Source: Streptomyces smyrnaeus
Lineage (GTDB): Bacteria; Actinomycetota; Actinomycetes; Streptomycetales; Streptomycetaceae
Direction of reading: 5' to 3'
DNA length: 64,000 nucleotides
Assembly: GCF_017676345.1 (NCBI RefSeq)
Contig: NZ_JAFFZM010000008.1
Span: 62,001 to 126,000 of the forward strand
A program made the translations under genes and the position numbers. The notes beneath the pieces were generated by a model that saw only the letters and a list, made by a program, of their open reading frames with translations, did no database searches and was not told the origin of the DNA. This document shows positions 51,817-61,317 of the stretch, piece after piece; positions within the stretch are counted from its first letter, which is position 1; every line of letters starts with the position of its first letter.

Positions 51817-52830
51817 TCAGGCGTGGTCCGGCGGTTCCGGCTGCGGTTGCGCTCGTTGCTCCCGCTGCTGGATCAGGTCGCGGTACTCGCGGGCGGCGGC
51901 GCGCAGCGCCGCTTCCGGGTCGACGCCCTCCCGCTCGGCCTGGGCGGCCAGCGCCAGCAGTGCGTAGCCCACTCCCTCGCCGGGGGACTCCGGCGAGGGG
52001 GCGGGGAGACCGGCCGTACGGGCGCGGCCGGCGAGCTTCGCGGCGAGGGAGAGCGCGGGCTGGCCCAGCGGGATGCCCTCGGTCACCGAGGACCGGTCGC
52101 TCTTCTCCAGGGCCTTACGGCGCTGCCAGTGCGTCTCGACCTCGGCCGCGGTCTCGGCGACGTCGTCGCCGAAGACGTGCGGGTGACGGTGCACCAGCTT
52201 CTCCACCAGGGTGCCGGCCACATCGTCGATGCCGAACGGCTCGTCGGGGTCGTCTTGGGCGATACGGGCGTGGAAGACCACCTGGAGCAGTACGTCGCCG
52301 AGTTCCTCGCGCAGTTCGGCGCGGTCGCCGCGTTCGATGGCGTCGATGAGCTCGTAGACCTCCTCGACGCCGTACTTGAGCAGGTCCTCGTGGGTGCGCA
52401 GCGCGCTCCACGGGCACTCGCGGCGGATCCGGTCCATCACCTGCACGGCGTCCAGCAGCCGGGCGCCGGGCAGGTCGTAGGAGCCCGGCAGCAGCTCCAG
52501 GTCCGGCATGGCCACCCGTCCCGAGCCCGCCAGCCGGGCGAGACCGTCGGTGAGTGCGGGCTCGCCCTCGGCGGTGGCGAGTACGACGACCGACCGGCCG
52601 CCGCCTTGAGCGCACTCCTCCACCAGCGCCCGCGCGTCCAGCTCGACGCCTGCCTCCGCCTTGACGCCCGCGTCCCGCACATAGGGCAGCTGCGGATGCG
52701 CCGGGTCGGCGCACACCACCCGATCGGCGGTGCGCAGCGCTTCCCAGGCGGGCCAGGACAGCAGTCCGGGCGCCACCCGGTGGGTGGTGGTGAGCAGGAC
52801 GACACGGCCGGTCTCGGGGATCTCGTTCAC
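51817..52830 (-). CDS. mazG: Nucleoside triphosphate pyrophosphohydrolase MazG
   Basis: A 337-residue enzyme hydrolysing NTPs or dNTPs to NMP and pyrophosphate. Residues about 1-125 are a degenerate tetrapyrrole-methylase-like N-domain. From about 128, DRIRRECPWSALRTHEDLLKY leads into EEVYELIDAI and ELREELGDVLLQVVFHA, the metal-binding EExxE-x12-EExxD pattern. A second, weaker half follows. The GTG lies six bases after TAGGTT (complement of 52837-52842), suggesting a leaderless transcript. Confidence 0.93.
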   Translation of the reverse strand: MNEIPETGRVVLLTTTHRVAPGLLSWPAWEALRTADRVVCADPAHPQLPYVRDAGVKAEAGVELDARALVEECAQGGGRSVVVLATAEGEPALTDGLARLAGSGRVAMPDLELLPGSYDLPGARLLDAVQVMDRIRRECPWSALRTHEDLLKYGVEEVYELIDAIERGDRAELREELGDVLLQVVFHARIAQDDPDEPFGIDDVAGTLVEKLVHRHPHVFGDDVAETAAEVETHWQRRKALEKSDRSSVTEGIPLGQPALSLAAKLAGRARTAGLPAPSPESPGEGVGYALLALAAQAEREGVDPEAALRAAAREYRDLIQQREQRAQPQPEPPDHA

Positions 52831-52919
52831 CCTACGAACCTAACCCGGACGGCCCTGGGAGCGGCGAGTGCTCCCAGGGCACCGGACGGCCCGAGGGCCC
52901 GACGGCATGTGCCGGCCGG

Positions 52920-53582
52920 CTACATCTGCCGGCCGCGCTCCGCCGCCTCGCCGGTCACATCGCGCAGCCACGGGGTCTTCGCCCCGGTGAGGGTGGAGCG
53001 GTCCGCGTCCCAGCTGCCGTAGCGCGGGTTCACATCGATGTTCATGCGCTTGGAGACCTTGGACAGCTCCGCGGTCAGCTGCTGGTTGCCGTTCGGCGAC
53101 ATCGGGTCGATGCCCTTGGCATCGGCGATCTTCTCGACGAGCAGCTGCATGCGGATGCGGTTGTCGATCTCGTCGGGCGCGACGCTCTGCTGCCGCAGCA
53201 GCGCCGCCTCCAGCTGCTTGCTGCCGCCCGCCTGCTCCTCCAGCTGCGAGCGGACCCGCTGGACCTCGCGGCGGCTGACACCCACTCCCGCGTCCTCGGC
53301 CGCCTGTTCGACGATGCGCTCGCGGATCATCCCGTCGAGCGTCGCCCGGGTCAGCTTGCCGCTCTGCTTGATCATCTGCTCGCCCTGCGGGGCGTCGCGC
53401 TGCGCGTCCCGTACGGCGCCGACCCGGGACTGGAGCTGCGCCATGCTGATCCGGTCGCCCTTCACCAGCGCTGCCGCGCCCGGGTGCGCGTCGTTGCCGC
53501 ACGCGGTGAGCAGCGGTACCGCGGCAACCAGTGCCGCGACGGCGGAAAGGGTGAGCGCGGACCTGCGGTGACGGCTTTCCAT
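52920..53582 (-). CDS. SurA N-terminal domain lipoprotein
   Basis: A 220-residue exported lipoprotein with signal peptide and lipobox LLTAC (C28). Residues about 40-180 show the SurA-N-like chaperone fold: GDRISMAQLQSRVGAVRDAQ, KLTRATLDGMIRERIVEQAA, GVSRREVQRVRSQLEE, EIDNRIRMQLLVEKIADAKG. There is no PPIase domain. It probably aids folding of secreted proteins at the membrane. GGGAGG precedes the ATG. It is the next gene upstream of mazG in the same direction. Confidence 0.88.
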   Translation of the reverse strand: MESRHRRSALTLSAVAALVAAVPLLTACGNDAHPGAAALVKGDRISMAQLQSRVGAVRDAQRDAPQGEQMIKQSGKLTRATLDGMIRERIVEQAAEDAGVGVSRREVQRVRSQLEEQAGGSKQLEAALLRQQSVAPDEIDNRIRMQLLVEKIADAKGIDPMSPNGNQQLTAELSKVSKRMNIDVNPRYGSWDADRSTLTGAKTPWLRDVTGEAAERGRQM

Positions 53583-53926
53583 GGGGCCTCCCGGCGGCGG
53601 CGAGGGTCGCGCGTCCTCGCACGACCTGGCGATGATCGATGGTAGGGAGTCGAACGGGTCCATGACCACCGGTTCGACATCAAATCGACCAACGATTCGG
53701 GAGCAGTTGGGTAGCTCTCCCGTTCATCGGTACACGCGGCCGACCCCTCGGCGGTGGTTCGGGGCGCGGCGGGGCCGTCCGGTGTGGTCCGCCGGGCCGG
53801 CATGGACCGGGAGGACCGGGTGACCCGGGGCCGATGGAGTCGTCCCGGCCGCCGACCGCACCGCGACCGTCACCCCTACGGCGCTCTTGTGGTGGCACCG
53901 GAAGGAAAAGCGGGGAGGGACGCAGG
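53583..53926. other. Divergent region between the SurA-like lipoprotein and FUSC-like genes
   Basis: 344 bases without a gene. CGGGAG (53698-53703) and CTCCCG (53717-53722) form a weak inverted repeat. GTCGAAC/TTCGAC half-sites recur at 53650 and 53683. GGGGAGGGAC before 53927 is the ribosome-binding site of the rightward gene. I see no confident promoter. Confidence 0.4.
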
Positions 53927-55189
53927 GTGCGTGAAGTCACCGACCCACTGCTGAACCTGGTGCGGCGGCACCGGGAGCCCGTGGTCGCCCAGACGGCCAG
54001 GTCGACCATCGCCGCCGTGATCAGCTACGCCGTCGCCCTGCAGCTCAGCAGTGAGGCAGCACCGCTGACCGCGCCGCTCACCGCGCTGCTGGTCACCCAG
54101 GTGACCCTCTACACGACGCTGCGCACGGGCATCCGCCGTGTCAACGCGGTCGTGGCCGGGGTGCTGGTCGCCAGCGGCTTCAGCGCACTGGTCGGGCTGA
54201 CCTGGTGGAGCCTGGGCGTGGTCATCCTCGCCGCGCTCATCATCGGTCGTTTCGTGAAGGCCGGCGAGTTCGTCCCCGAGACGGCGATCAGCGCCATGCT
54301 GGTGCTGGGCGTGACCCAGAACCAGGTGGCGCAGATGGCCTGGGACCGGGTGCTGGAGACGCTGATCGGCGCGGTGGTCGGACTCGGGTTCCAGGTGCTG
54401 TTCGTCCCACCGGTGTGGGTGCAGCCCGCCGGTGACGCGGTCATCGATCTGGCGGGCCGGATGAACCGGCTGCTGCTGGGACTCGGCGAGGACGTGTGCG
54501 GCTTCACCCCGGTCAGCCAGGCCGCCGACCGGCTGCACCAGGCACGCAAACTCGACCACGACATCGTGGAGGTCGATGTCGAGCTGCGGCGCGCCGAGGA
54601 CAGCCTGCGGCTCAATCCGCGCGTCCGCGAGGGCCTGCTGTCCCGCATCGTCCTGCGCACCGGGCTGGACGCCCTGGAGATCTGCGCCGTCGTGCTGCGC
54701 ACCACCGCGCGGACAGTGACCGACCTGGCCAAGAAGCGCTTGGACGAGCCGCTGTTCAGCGAGGAGATCGCCGACAGCATGCGGCAGCTGTACGTCCATA
54801 TGGCCGCCGCGGTGGAGGCGTTCGCCGTACTGATCACCACACCGGTCAGCGCCAGCGCGGAACAGGCCGAGGACCGGCTGGTGCGGGAGCTGGAAGCCAG
54901 CCGCGCCAGCCGGGACACCGTCGCCTTCCAGCTCCTCGACAAGGTCCGCGAGCACCCCCGGCAGTGGCAGCTCCACGGCGCGCTGCTCGCCGAGGCCGAC
55001 CGCCTCCTCGACGAGCTGGACGTGGAGAAGCGCTCCCAGCGCCTGTGGGAGGAGCTGGACCGCCAGTCCCGCGAGCAGCGCGAGCGCAACCCCGTCCTGC
55101 GCCGCATCCGCCAGATCCGCAGCCGTGAACGCTCCCACCGGCGCGAGCAGGAGGAGGAGCGCGAGCTGGAGTGGGAGGAGGAGCACTGA
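53927..55189 (+). CDS. FUSC-like (aromatic acid exporter type) membrane protein
   Basis: A 420-residue protein with six membrane helices in the first 160 residues (STIAAVISYAVALQL; ALLVTQVTLYTTL; VVAGVLVASGFSALVGLTWW; VVILAALIIGRFV; AISAMLVLGVTQNQVA; LIGAVVGLGFQVLFVPPVWV), the FUSC/ArAE half-transporter pattern. A long cytoplasmic helical region (about 175-420) follows, very charged at the end (EREQEEERELEW-type). Pairs of such subunits export aromatic acids or other solutes. The GTG at 53927 has GGGGAGGGAC upstream. Confidence 0.85.
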   Translation: MREVTDPLLNLVRRHREPVVAQTARSTIAAVISYAVALQLSSEAAPLTAPLTALLVTQVTLYTTLRTGIRRVNAVVAGVLVASGFSALVGLTWWSLGVVILAALIIGRFVKAGEFVPETAISAMLVLGVTQNQVAQMAWDRVLETLIGAVVGLGFQVLFVPPVWVQPAGDAVIDLAGRMNRLLLGLGEDVCGFTPVSQAADRLHQARKLDHDIVEVDVELRRAEDSLRLNPRVREGLLSRIVLRTGLDALEICAVVLRTTARTVTDLAKKRLDEPLFSEEIADSMRQLYVHMAAAVEAFAVLITTPVSASAEQAEDRLVRELEASRASRDTVAFQLLDKVREHPRQWQLHGALLAEADRLLDELDVEKRSQRLWEELDRQSREQRERNPVLRRIRQIRSRERSHRREQEEERELEWEEEH

Positions 55190-55374
55190 GCCGCTGCCCC
55201 TACCGGGTGACCACCGAACGACCACTGAACGACGACCGGGTGCGGTGGTCTACCACCGGCGGTGCTCCGACCCGCCCGGGCGGTCAGAACGAGCCGGGCG
55301 GGACGTGGGAGGAGGGCGCGTCGTGCGCTGACGCCGCGCTCCGCTGCGGCGGACAGCCCGGCTCGGCCCGCTGC

Positions 55375-58300
55375 TCAGGCGCCCGGGATCGTGGTGAGGA
55401 ACTCCCCCACCCAGGCCAGGAGCTCACGGCCCGTCACGGGCTTCGCGCCGAGGGTGGCGGGCTTGGGGCGGGGCACCAGCACCTGGCCGGCGGTCTGCTT
55501 GACGACCGAACCCGGGTACAGCCGCTTGAGCCGCAGCTCCTGCGACTCCCGCAACTCGACGGGGCTGAAGCGGACGTTGTTCCCCTGCAGGGTGATGTCC
55601 GTGACCCCCGCGGAGCGGGCCAGCATCCGCAGCCCGGCGACCAGCAGCAGGTTCTCCACCGGTTCGGGCAGCGGCCCGTAGCGGTCGGTCAGCTCCTCCC
55701 GTACGGCGGTGATGTCCGCCTCCGTGTTGGCGGAGGCGATCGACCGGTAGGCCTGGAGCCGCAGCCGCTCGCCCGGCGCGTAGTCGTGCGGGACGTGCGC
55801 GTCGACCGGCAGCTCGATCTTGACCTCCAGCGGGGCCTCCTCGACCTGGCCCGCCTCCCCGGATTCCAGGGCCGCGCGGTAGTCGGCGACCGCCTCACCG
55901 ACCATCCGGACATACAGGTCGAAGCCGACCCCGGCGATGTGCCCGGACTGCTCGCCGCCCAGCAGGTTGCCGGCGCCGCGGATCTCCAGGTCCTTCATCG
56001 CCACATACATACCGGCACCCATCTCGGTGTGCTGGGCGATGGTGGCCAGCCGCTCGTGGGCGGTCTCCGTGAGCGGCTTCTCCGGCGGGTAGAGGAAGTA
56101 GGCGTAGCCGCGGTCGCGGCCCCGGCCCACCCGGCCGCGCAGCTGGTGCAGCTGGGACAGCCCGAAGGTGTCTCCGCGCTCGACGATGAGGGTGTTGGAG
56201 TTGGAGATGTCGATGCCGTTCTCCACGATCGTCGTGGAGACCAGCACGTCGAACTTCTTCTCCCAGAAGTCGACCACCACCTGCTCCAGCGCCTGCTCGC
56301 TCATCTGCCCGTGCGCGGTGGCGATCCGCGCCTCCGGGACGATCTGCCGCAGCCGCGCCGCCGCCCGGTCGATGGACTCGACCCGGTTGTGGATGTAGAA
56401 GACCTGCCCCTCGCGCAGCAGCTCGCGGCGGATGGCCGCGCCGATCTGCTTCTCGTCGAACGGGCCGACGAAGGTGAGCACCGGGTGCCGCTCCTCCGGC
56501 GGCGTGGTGATCGTGGACATCTCGCGGATGCCGGTGACCGCCATCTCCAGGGTGCGCGGGATCGGCGTCGCGGACATCGTCAGCACGTCCACGTTGGCGC
56601 GCAGCTTCTTCAACTGCTCCTTGTGCTCGACGCCGAACCGCTGCTCCTCGTCGACGATGACCAGGCCCAGCTCCTTGAACTTCGTCTCCGAGGAGAAGAG
56701 CCGGTGGGTACCGATGACGACGTCGACGGTGCCGTCCCGCAGCCCGTCCAGCGTCGCCCGCGCCTCGGTGTCGGTCTGGAACCGGGAGAGCGCGCGTACG
56801 TTGACCGGGAACTGGCCGTACCGCTCGGTGAACGTGGAGAAGTGCTGCTGCACCAGCAGCGTCGTCGGCACCAGGACCGCCACCTGCTTGCCGTCCTGCA
56901 CCGCCTTGAAGGCGGCCCGCACGGCGATCTCCGTCTTGCCGTAGCCGACGTCGCCGCAGATCAGCCGGTCCATCGGGACGGACTTCTCCATGTCCTCCTT
57001 GACCTCGCCGATGGTGGTCAGCTGGTCCGGCGTCTCCGCGTACGGGAACGCGTCCTCCAGCTCCCGCTGCCAGGGGGTGTCCGCGCCGAACGCGTGCCCC
57101 GGCGCGGCCATCCGCGCGCTGTAGAGCTTGATCAGGTCGGCGGCGATCTCCTTGACCGCCTTCTTGGCCCGCGCCTTGGTCTTCGTCCAGTCCGCGCCGC
57201 CCAGCCGGTGCAAGGTGGGCTGCTCGCCGCCCACGTACTTGGTGATCTGCTCCAGCTGGTCGGTGGGCACGAACAGCCGGTCGCCGGGCTGGCCGCGCTT
57301 GGCCGGCGCGTACTCCACCAGCAGATACTCGCGGGTGGCGCCCTGCACCGTGCGCTGCACCATCTCGATGTAGCGGCCCACGCCGTGCTGCTCGTGCACG
57401 ATGTAGTCGCCCGGCTGGAGTGTCAGCGGGTCGATCTGCTTGCGGCGGCGCGCCGGCATCCGGGTGCCGTCCTTGCCCGCCGCCTTCTGGCCCGACAGAT
57501 CCGTCTCCGTCAGCACCGCCAGCTTGAGGCCGGGGGCGACGAAACCGTTGTCGAGGGAGCCGCACGCCACGTGCACCAGTGACGGGTCCAGCGTCAGCTC
57601 GGGCCCTGCCGGCCTGGCCGGCACCCCCTCGCCGCCCAGCACCTCGACGGTGCGCGCCGCGGGTCCGTGCGCCTCGGTGACGTACACGCACCGCCAGCCG
57701 TCGGCCAGCCAGCCCTTGGTGTCGGCGAGCGCACGAGCCGTGTCGCCGCGGTACGACTCGGGGGCGCGCAGGCCCAGCTGAAGGGTGTCCCCGTCGTCCT
57801 CCGTCTCGGCGTCCGCGGCGAATTGGCTGACCGTCCACCACATCATGCCCAGCTCGCGGGCGTGCTCGCGCACCTCGGCGATGCCGCGCAGCGAGGCGGC
57901 GCCCACGTCGATGGGGGCCTTGGCGCCATCTCCGTCACCCGAACCGGCAGTCGCCGCCCAGGACGCCTGCAGGAACTCCTGGCTGGTGGCCACCAGATCG
58001 GCCGCGCGCGTACGCACCCGCTCCGGGTCGCACACCACGGTCATGCTGCCGGCCGGCAGCACGTCCAGCAGCAGCTCCATCTCGTCCACCAGCACCGGCG
58101 CCAGGGACTCCATCCCCTCCACCGCGATCCCCTCGGCGATCTTGCCGAGCAGCTCGTGCAGCTCCGGGTGGACCTCCGCCAGCTCCGCCGCGCGCCGCCG
58201 GACGTCGTCGGTCAGCAGCAGCTCGCGGCACGGCGGCGCCCACAGCCCGTGCTCCGCGATCTCCAGCGAGCGCTGGTCGGCGACCTTGAAGTAGCGGATC

Positions 58301-58935
58301 TCCTCCACCTCGTCGCCCCAGAACTCCACCCGGACCGGGTGCTCCTCGGTGGGCGGGAAGACGTCCAGGATGCCGCCGCGGACCGCGAAGTCCCCGCGCT
58401 TCTCCACCAGCTCCACGCGTGCGTACGCGGCGGCCGACAGCGCGTCGACCACCTCCTCCAGATCGGCGCTCCGCCCCTGCTTGAGCGAGACGGGCACCAG
58501 CTCGCCCAGCCCCTTGACCTGCGGCTGGAGCACGGAGCGGATCGGTGCGACGACGACCGAGACCGGGCCGGTGGCCGGGTCCGACGGGTCCGGGTGCGCC
58601 AGCCTGCGCAGCACCGCCAAGCGGCGGCCCACCGTGTCCGAACGGGGACTGAGCCGTTCGTGCGGCAGCGTCTCCCACGAGGGGTACTCGACGATGCCCT
58701 CCTCCGGGAGGAGGGAGCGCAGCGCGGCCCCGAGGTCCTCCGCCTCCCGGCCGGTCGCCGTCACCGCCAGCACCGGCCGGGAGGCCGAGCGGGCCAGCGC
58801 TGCGACGGCGAAGGGGCGGGCCGCCGCCGGGCCGACGATGTCGACGTGGTGCCGGTTGCCGTCGGCTGCGGCCTGGACGGCCTCCTCCAGCGCGGGGTCC
58901 TTGGTGACGGCATCGAGCAGACCGTGCAGGCTCAT
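55375..58935 (-). CDS. mfd: Transcription-repair coupling factor Mfd
   Basis: A 1186-residue DNA translocase that removes stalled RNA polymerase and recruits UvrA. UvrB-homology region at the N-terminus (residues about 20-330), RNA-polymerase interaction domain with LTLQPGDYIVHEQHGVGRYI at about 500-520, Walker A LICGDVGYGKTEIAVRAAF, DEEQ box VIVDEEQRFGVEHKEQL, motif VI region GRVGRGRDRGYAYFLYP and TRCF domain (ENLLLVAGLRMLARSAGVTD). The ATG at 58935 (SLHGLLDAVTKDPALEEAV) is the family start. Confidence 0.97.
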   Translation of the reverse strand: MSLHGLLDAVTKDPALEEAVQAAADGNRHHVDIVGPAAARPFAVAALARSASRPVLAVTATGREAEDLGAALRSLLPEEGIVEYPSWETLPHERLSPRSDTVGRRLAVLRRLAHPDPSDPATGPVSVVVAPIRSVLQPQVKGLGELVPVSLKQGRSADLEEVVDALSAAAYARVELVEKRGDFAVRGGILDVFPPTEEHPVRVEFWGDEVEEIRYFKVADQRSLEIAEHGLWAPPCRELLLTDDVRRRAAELAEVHPELHELLGKIAEGIAVEGMESLAPVLVDEMELLLDVLPAGSMTVVCDPERVRTRAADLVATSQEFLQASWAATAGSGDGDGAKAPIDVGAASLRGIAEVREHARELGMMWWTVSQFAADAETEDDGDTLQLGLRAPESYRGDTARALADTKGWLADGWRCVYVTEAHGPAARTVEVLGGEGVPARPAGPELTLDPSLVHVACGSLDNGFVAPGLKLAVLTETDLSGQKAAGKDGTRMPARRRKQIDPLTLQPGDYIVHEQHGVGRYIEMVQRTVQGATREYLLVEYAPAKRGQPGDRLFVPTDQLEQITKYVGGEQPTLHRLGGADWTKTKARAKKAVKEIAADLIKLYSARMAAPGHAFGADTPWQRELEDAFPYAETPDQLTTIGEVKEDMEKSVPMDRLICGDVGYGKTEIAVRAAFKAVQDGKQVAVLVPTTLLVQQHFSTFTERYGQFPVNVRALSRFQTDTEARATLDGLRDGTVDVVIGTHRLFSSETKFKELGLVIVDEEQRFGVEHKEQLKKLRANVDVLTMSATPIPRTLEMAVTGIREMSTITTPPEERHPVLTFVGPFDEKQIGAAIRRELLREGQVFYIHNRVESIDRAAARLRQIVPEARIATAHGQMSEQALEQVVVDFWEKKFDVLVSTTIVENGIDISNSNTLIVERGDTFGLSQLHQLRGRVGRGRDRGYAYFLYPPEKPLTETAHERLATIAQHTEMGAGMYVAMKDLEIRGAGNLLGGEQSGHIAGVGFDLYVRMVGEAVADYRAALESGEAGQVEEAPLEVKIELPVDAHVPHDYAPGERLRLQAYRSIASANTEADITAVREELTDRYGPLPEPVENLLLVAGLRMLARSAGVTDITLQGNNVRFSPVELRESQELRLKRLYPGSVVKQTAGQVLVPRPKPATLGAKPVTGRELLAWVGEFLTTIPGA

Positions 58936-59110
58936 GAGGGCTTCGCTTTCGGCTTTCCGTCCGGGCGGGCGCGGTGTGTCGTGCTGGGCGCGCACGACGA
59001 AGAGCCCGGTTCGCAAGCGAACCGGGACCCTTTCAGGGTACGCCGCACCGGTGACACCGCCCCCGCCCGTCACGGACCGGGAGCTGCGACCGGGTGGGGA
59101 CGGAGCCCCC

Positions 59111-60031
59111 TCAGTCCGCCGCTGAGGCTGACTGCTGAGCGGGGACGGCGGGGTCTTCCGGAGTGCGGCCGGTGAGGGCCGCGAGCGAGGACCGGACGTG
59201 CGCCATGTGCTGCCGCAGCTCCTCGGCCCGCTCGGCGTGCTCCCGCAGCACCCGTTCGGTCTCCCTCTCGATCCCCTCGGCCCGTACCCGGGCCTGAGCG
59301 ATCAGCTCGGCGCCGCGCGCCTCCGCGTCCTCCTGCTGGTGCCGTGCCGCCTCCTCGCTCTCCGCGTGCTCCCGCTTGGCGTCGGCCAGGGCGCGCTGGC
59401 CGCGCTCCTCCAGCTCGGCGGCGTAGGCCTGGAAGTCGGCCTCCTTCGTGGCCAGCTCCCGCTCGAAGGCGTCCGCCTGGGCGGCCTGCTCCTTCTCCTG
59501 TTCGGTGAGGAGCACAGCGCACCTGCGGGACATCTCCTGCAGCGCTTCGGAGGCGTCCTGGCTGATCTTCTCGGCCTGCGCACGCGCCTCGGAGCGCAGC
59601 TCGTCAGCACGGTCCTGGGCCGCGTCGAGGGTCCTGGTCGCGGCGGCCTCGGCGTCCGCGCGGCGGCGGGAGGCCGCGTCGCGGGCGGCGTCGCGCACGG
59701 CGCGGGCCTCTTCCTCGGCGCGTTCGGTCAGCTGCTGCGCCTCGGACTCGGCCGCGGCCCGTACGTCGGTGGCCTCGGACTCGGCGGTGGCGAGGAGCCC
59801 TTGGGCGCGGGGGCCCAGCGCTTCGTAGGTCTGCGGTGGCAGTGCGGCGGCGACACCGCGCAGCCGTTCCGCCTCCTCGGCCAGCTCCTGGGCGAGCTGG
59901 GTGAGCTGCGCGGTGCGGTGCCAGGCGGCCTCGCGTTCCGCGTTCAGCTCGGTCACGCGGCCGTCGACCTGTTCGGGCCGGTACCCGCGGCCCCGGACGA
60001 CAACGAAGCCGTGCGGCGACGACGCACTCAT
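59111..60031 (-). CDS. DivIVA-like coiled-coil protein
   Basis: A 306-residue protein with a DivIVA-type N-terminus (HGFVVVRGRGYRPEQVDGRV) and then an almost continuous coiled coil (residues about 25-290: AEREAAWHRTAQLTQLAQEL, AQDRADELRSEARAQAEKIS, ERETERVLREHAERAEELRQ). Related streptomycete proteins (Scy/FilP-like, often named cellulose-binding) build polar scaffolds for tip growth. There is no membrane segment. The ATG follows AAGGGG. It is 175 bases upstream of mfd. Confidence 0.78.
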   Translation of the reverse strand: MSASSPHGFVVVRGRGYRPEQVDGRVTELNAEREAAWHRTAQLTQLAQELAEEAERLRGVAAALPPQTYEALGPRAQGLLATAESEATDVRAAAESEAQQLTERAEEEARAVRDAARDAASRRRADAEAAATRTLDAAQDRADELRSEARAQAEKISQDASEALQEMSRRCAVLLTEQEKEQAAQADAFERELATKEADFQAYAAELEERGQRALADAKREHAESEEAARHQQEDAEARGAELIAQARVRAEGIERETERVLREHAERAEELRQHMAHVRSSLAALTGRTPEDPAVPAQQSASAAD

Positions 60032-60121
60032 ATCGAGCCCCTTATCTCAGCTGTCCCGTCACTCTCTGCGATCCGACGGTCCCGACGCTCACGCAACGGG
60101 ACCGGCCTGCCCCAGGATGCG

Positions 60122-61150
60122 CTACTTCACCGGGGTTGCCGTAATCGGCACATCCTGTCGCAACTGATGAAAAAGAGAACGTGACCCGGATGGCTCCCAC
60201 GCGACCACACTTCCGGCACCCGGCACGCTGAGCCCGGGGTTCGCCACCGGGACGGTCGTAGTACCCCCGTCGCCCTCCGTCAGCCGTCTGATCTTCCAGC
60301 CCATTCGTGTGAGTGACAGCGCGGAGCTCCCCTTGTCGACGGTGACCGCGTCCAGGGCGGAGCCGAGGAACGGATAGAACCGGAACGGGTTGCCCACGGT
60401 GCCCGGGCCCGTGCCCTCCCGGATGAGAGCGCTCAGCAACTGCCGCTGCCGCTTCACCCGCCCCAGGTCCCCCTCCGGATCGCTGTAGCGGGCCCGTACG
60501 AATGCCAGCGCCTGCCTGCCGTCGAGGGTCTGGCAGCCCGCGCGCAGGTCCGCACCCGACTTCTCGTCGCGCAGCGGCTTCTTCAGGCAGATCCGCACGC
60601 CGTCCAGGGCGTCGACGACCTGGGTGAAGCCGAGGAAGTCGATCTCCGCGTAGTGGTCGAGGCGCAGCCCGGTCGCCTGTTCGACGGTCCGGGTGAGCAG
60701 CTCGGGGCCGCCACGCGCATACGCCGAGTTGATCTTGTCGCGGCCATGGCCCGGGACGGTGACGTACGAATCGCGGGGAATGCTCACCAGATACGGCCCC
60801 GCCGCGCCGTAGTGCAGCACCATCACCGTGTCCGTGTTGCGCTGGCCGCCCCCGCCGACGTGCAGCTCCTCGCGCTCCCGGCGGCTGAGATCGGCGCGGG
60901 TGTCGGTGCCGATGATCAGCCAGTTGGTGCCCTTGCCCGGGGGCGGGCGGCCCGGATAGTCGGCGAGCGCCTGAGTGTGCCGCACCCGGTCGTCCGCCCA
61001 CACATAGGTCCCGGCGACCGCCGCGCCGCAGGCCAGGACGAGGACCAGGAGTGCGAGGGCCACCGCCCGCGGCCATCGGCGGCGGCGTCGCGGCCGGCCC
61101 GCGCGGTAGAGGGTGCTGCTCTCCCCGTACATGGACCGAGGGTCCCGCAC
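60122..61150 (-). CDS. LytR-CpsA-Psr (LCP) family phosphotransferase
   Basis: A 342-residue membrane-anchored enzyme attaching wall glycopolymers to peptidoglycan. One helix at about 28-48 (RAVALALLVLVLACGAAVA) precedes the extracytoplasmic LCP domain: WLIIGTDTRADLSRRE, RNTDTVMVLHYG, VSIPRDSYVTVPGHG, KINSAYARGGPELL and QALAFVRARYSDPEGDLGR with the conserved Arg/Asp catalytic set. GTG start; an ATG at 61132 is an alternative. It is transcribed toward the coiled-coil gene. Confidence 0.92.
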   Translation of the reverse strand: MRDPRSMYGESSTLYRAGRPRRRRRWPRAVALALLVLVLACGAAVAGTYVWADDRVRHTQALADYPGRPPPGKGTNWLIIGTDTRADLSRREREELHVGGGGQRNTDTVMVLHYGAAGPYLVSIPRDSYVTVPGHGRDKINSAYARGGPELLTRTVEQATGLRLDHYAEIDFLGFTQVVDALDGVRICLKKPLRDEKSGADLRAGCQTLDGRQALAFVRARYSDPEGDLGRVKRQRQLLSALIREGTGPGTVGNPFRFYPFLGSALDAVTVDKGSSALSLTRMGWKIRRLTEGDGGTTTVPVANPGLSVPGAGSVVAWEPSGSRSLFHQLRQDVPITATPVK

Positions 61151-61317
61151 CCGGCCCGCGGCCGCCCGCCACCCTGACCCGTCCGACGGACGCCGCCCCT
61201 ACCCGGTCCCGGGGTGCGCGGGCGTCGTACGGGACCGGGGGCGGGGGCGGAGCTGTGGCCGGGGCCGGTGTGGCCCCGGCCCGCGGCGGGACCGGGCGCC
61301 CGCGAGGGGACGGAAGA

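Noticed and set aside
55171..57582. An 803-codon open frame on the plus strand opposite mfd
   Set aside because: A shadow of mfd; the product is repetitive and has no motif, while the minus strand encodes a full Mfd.
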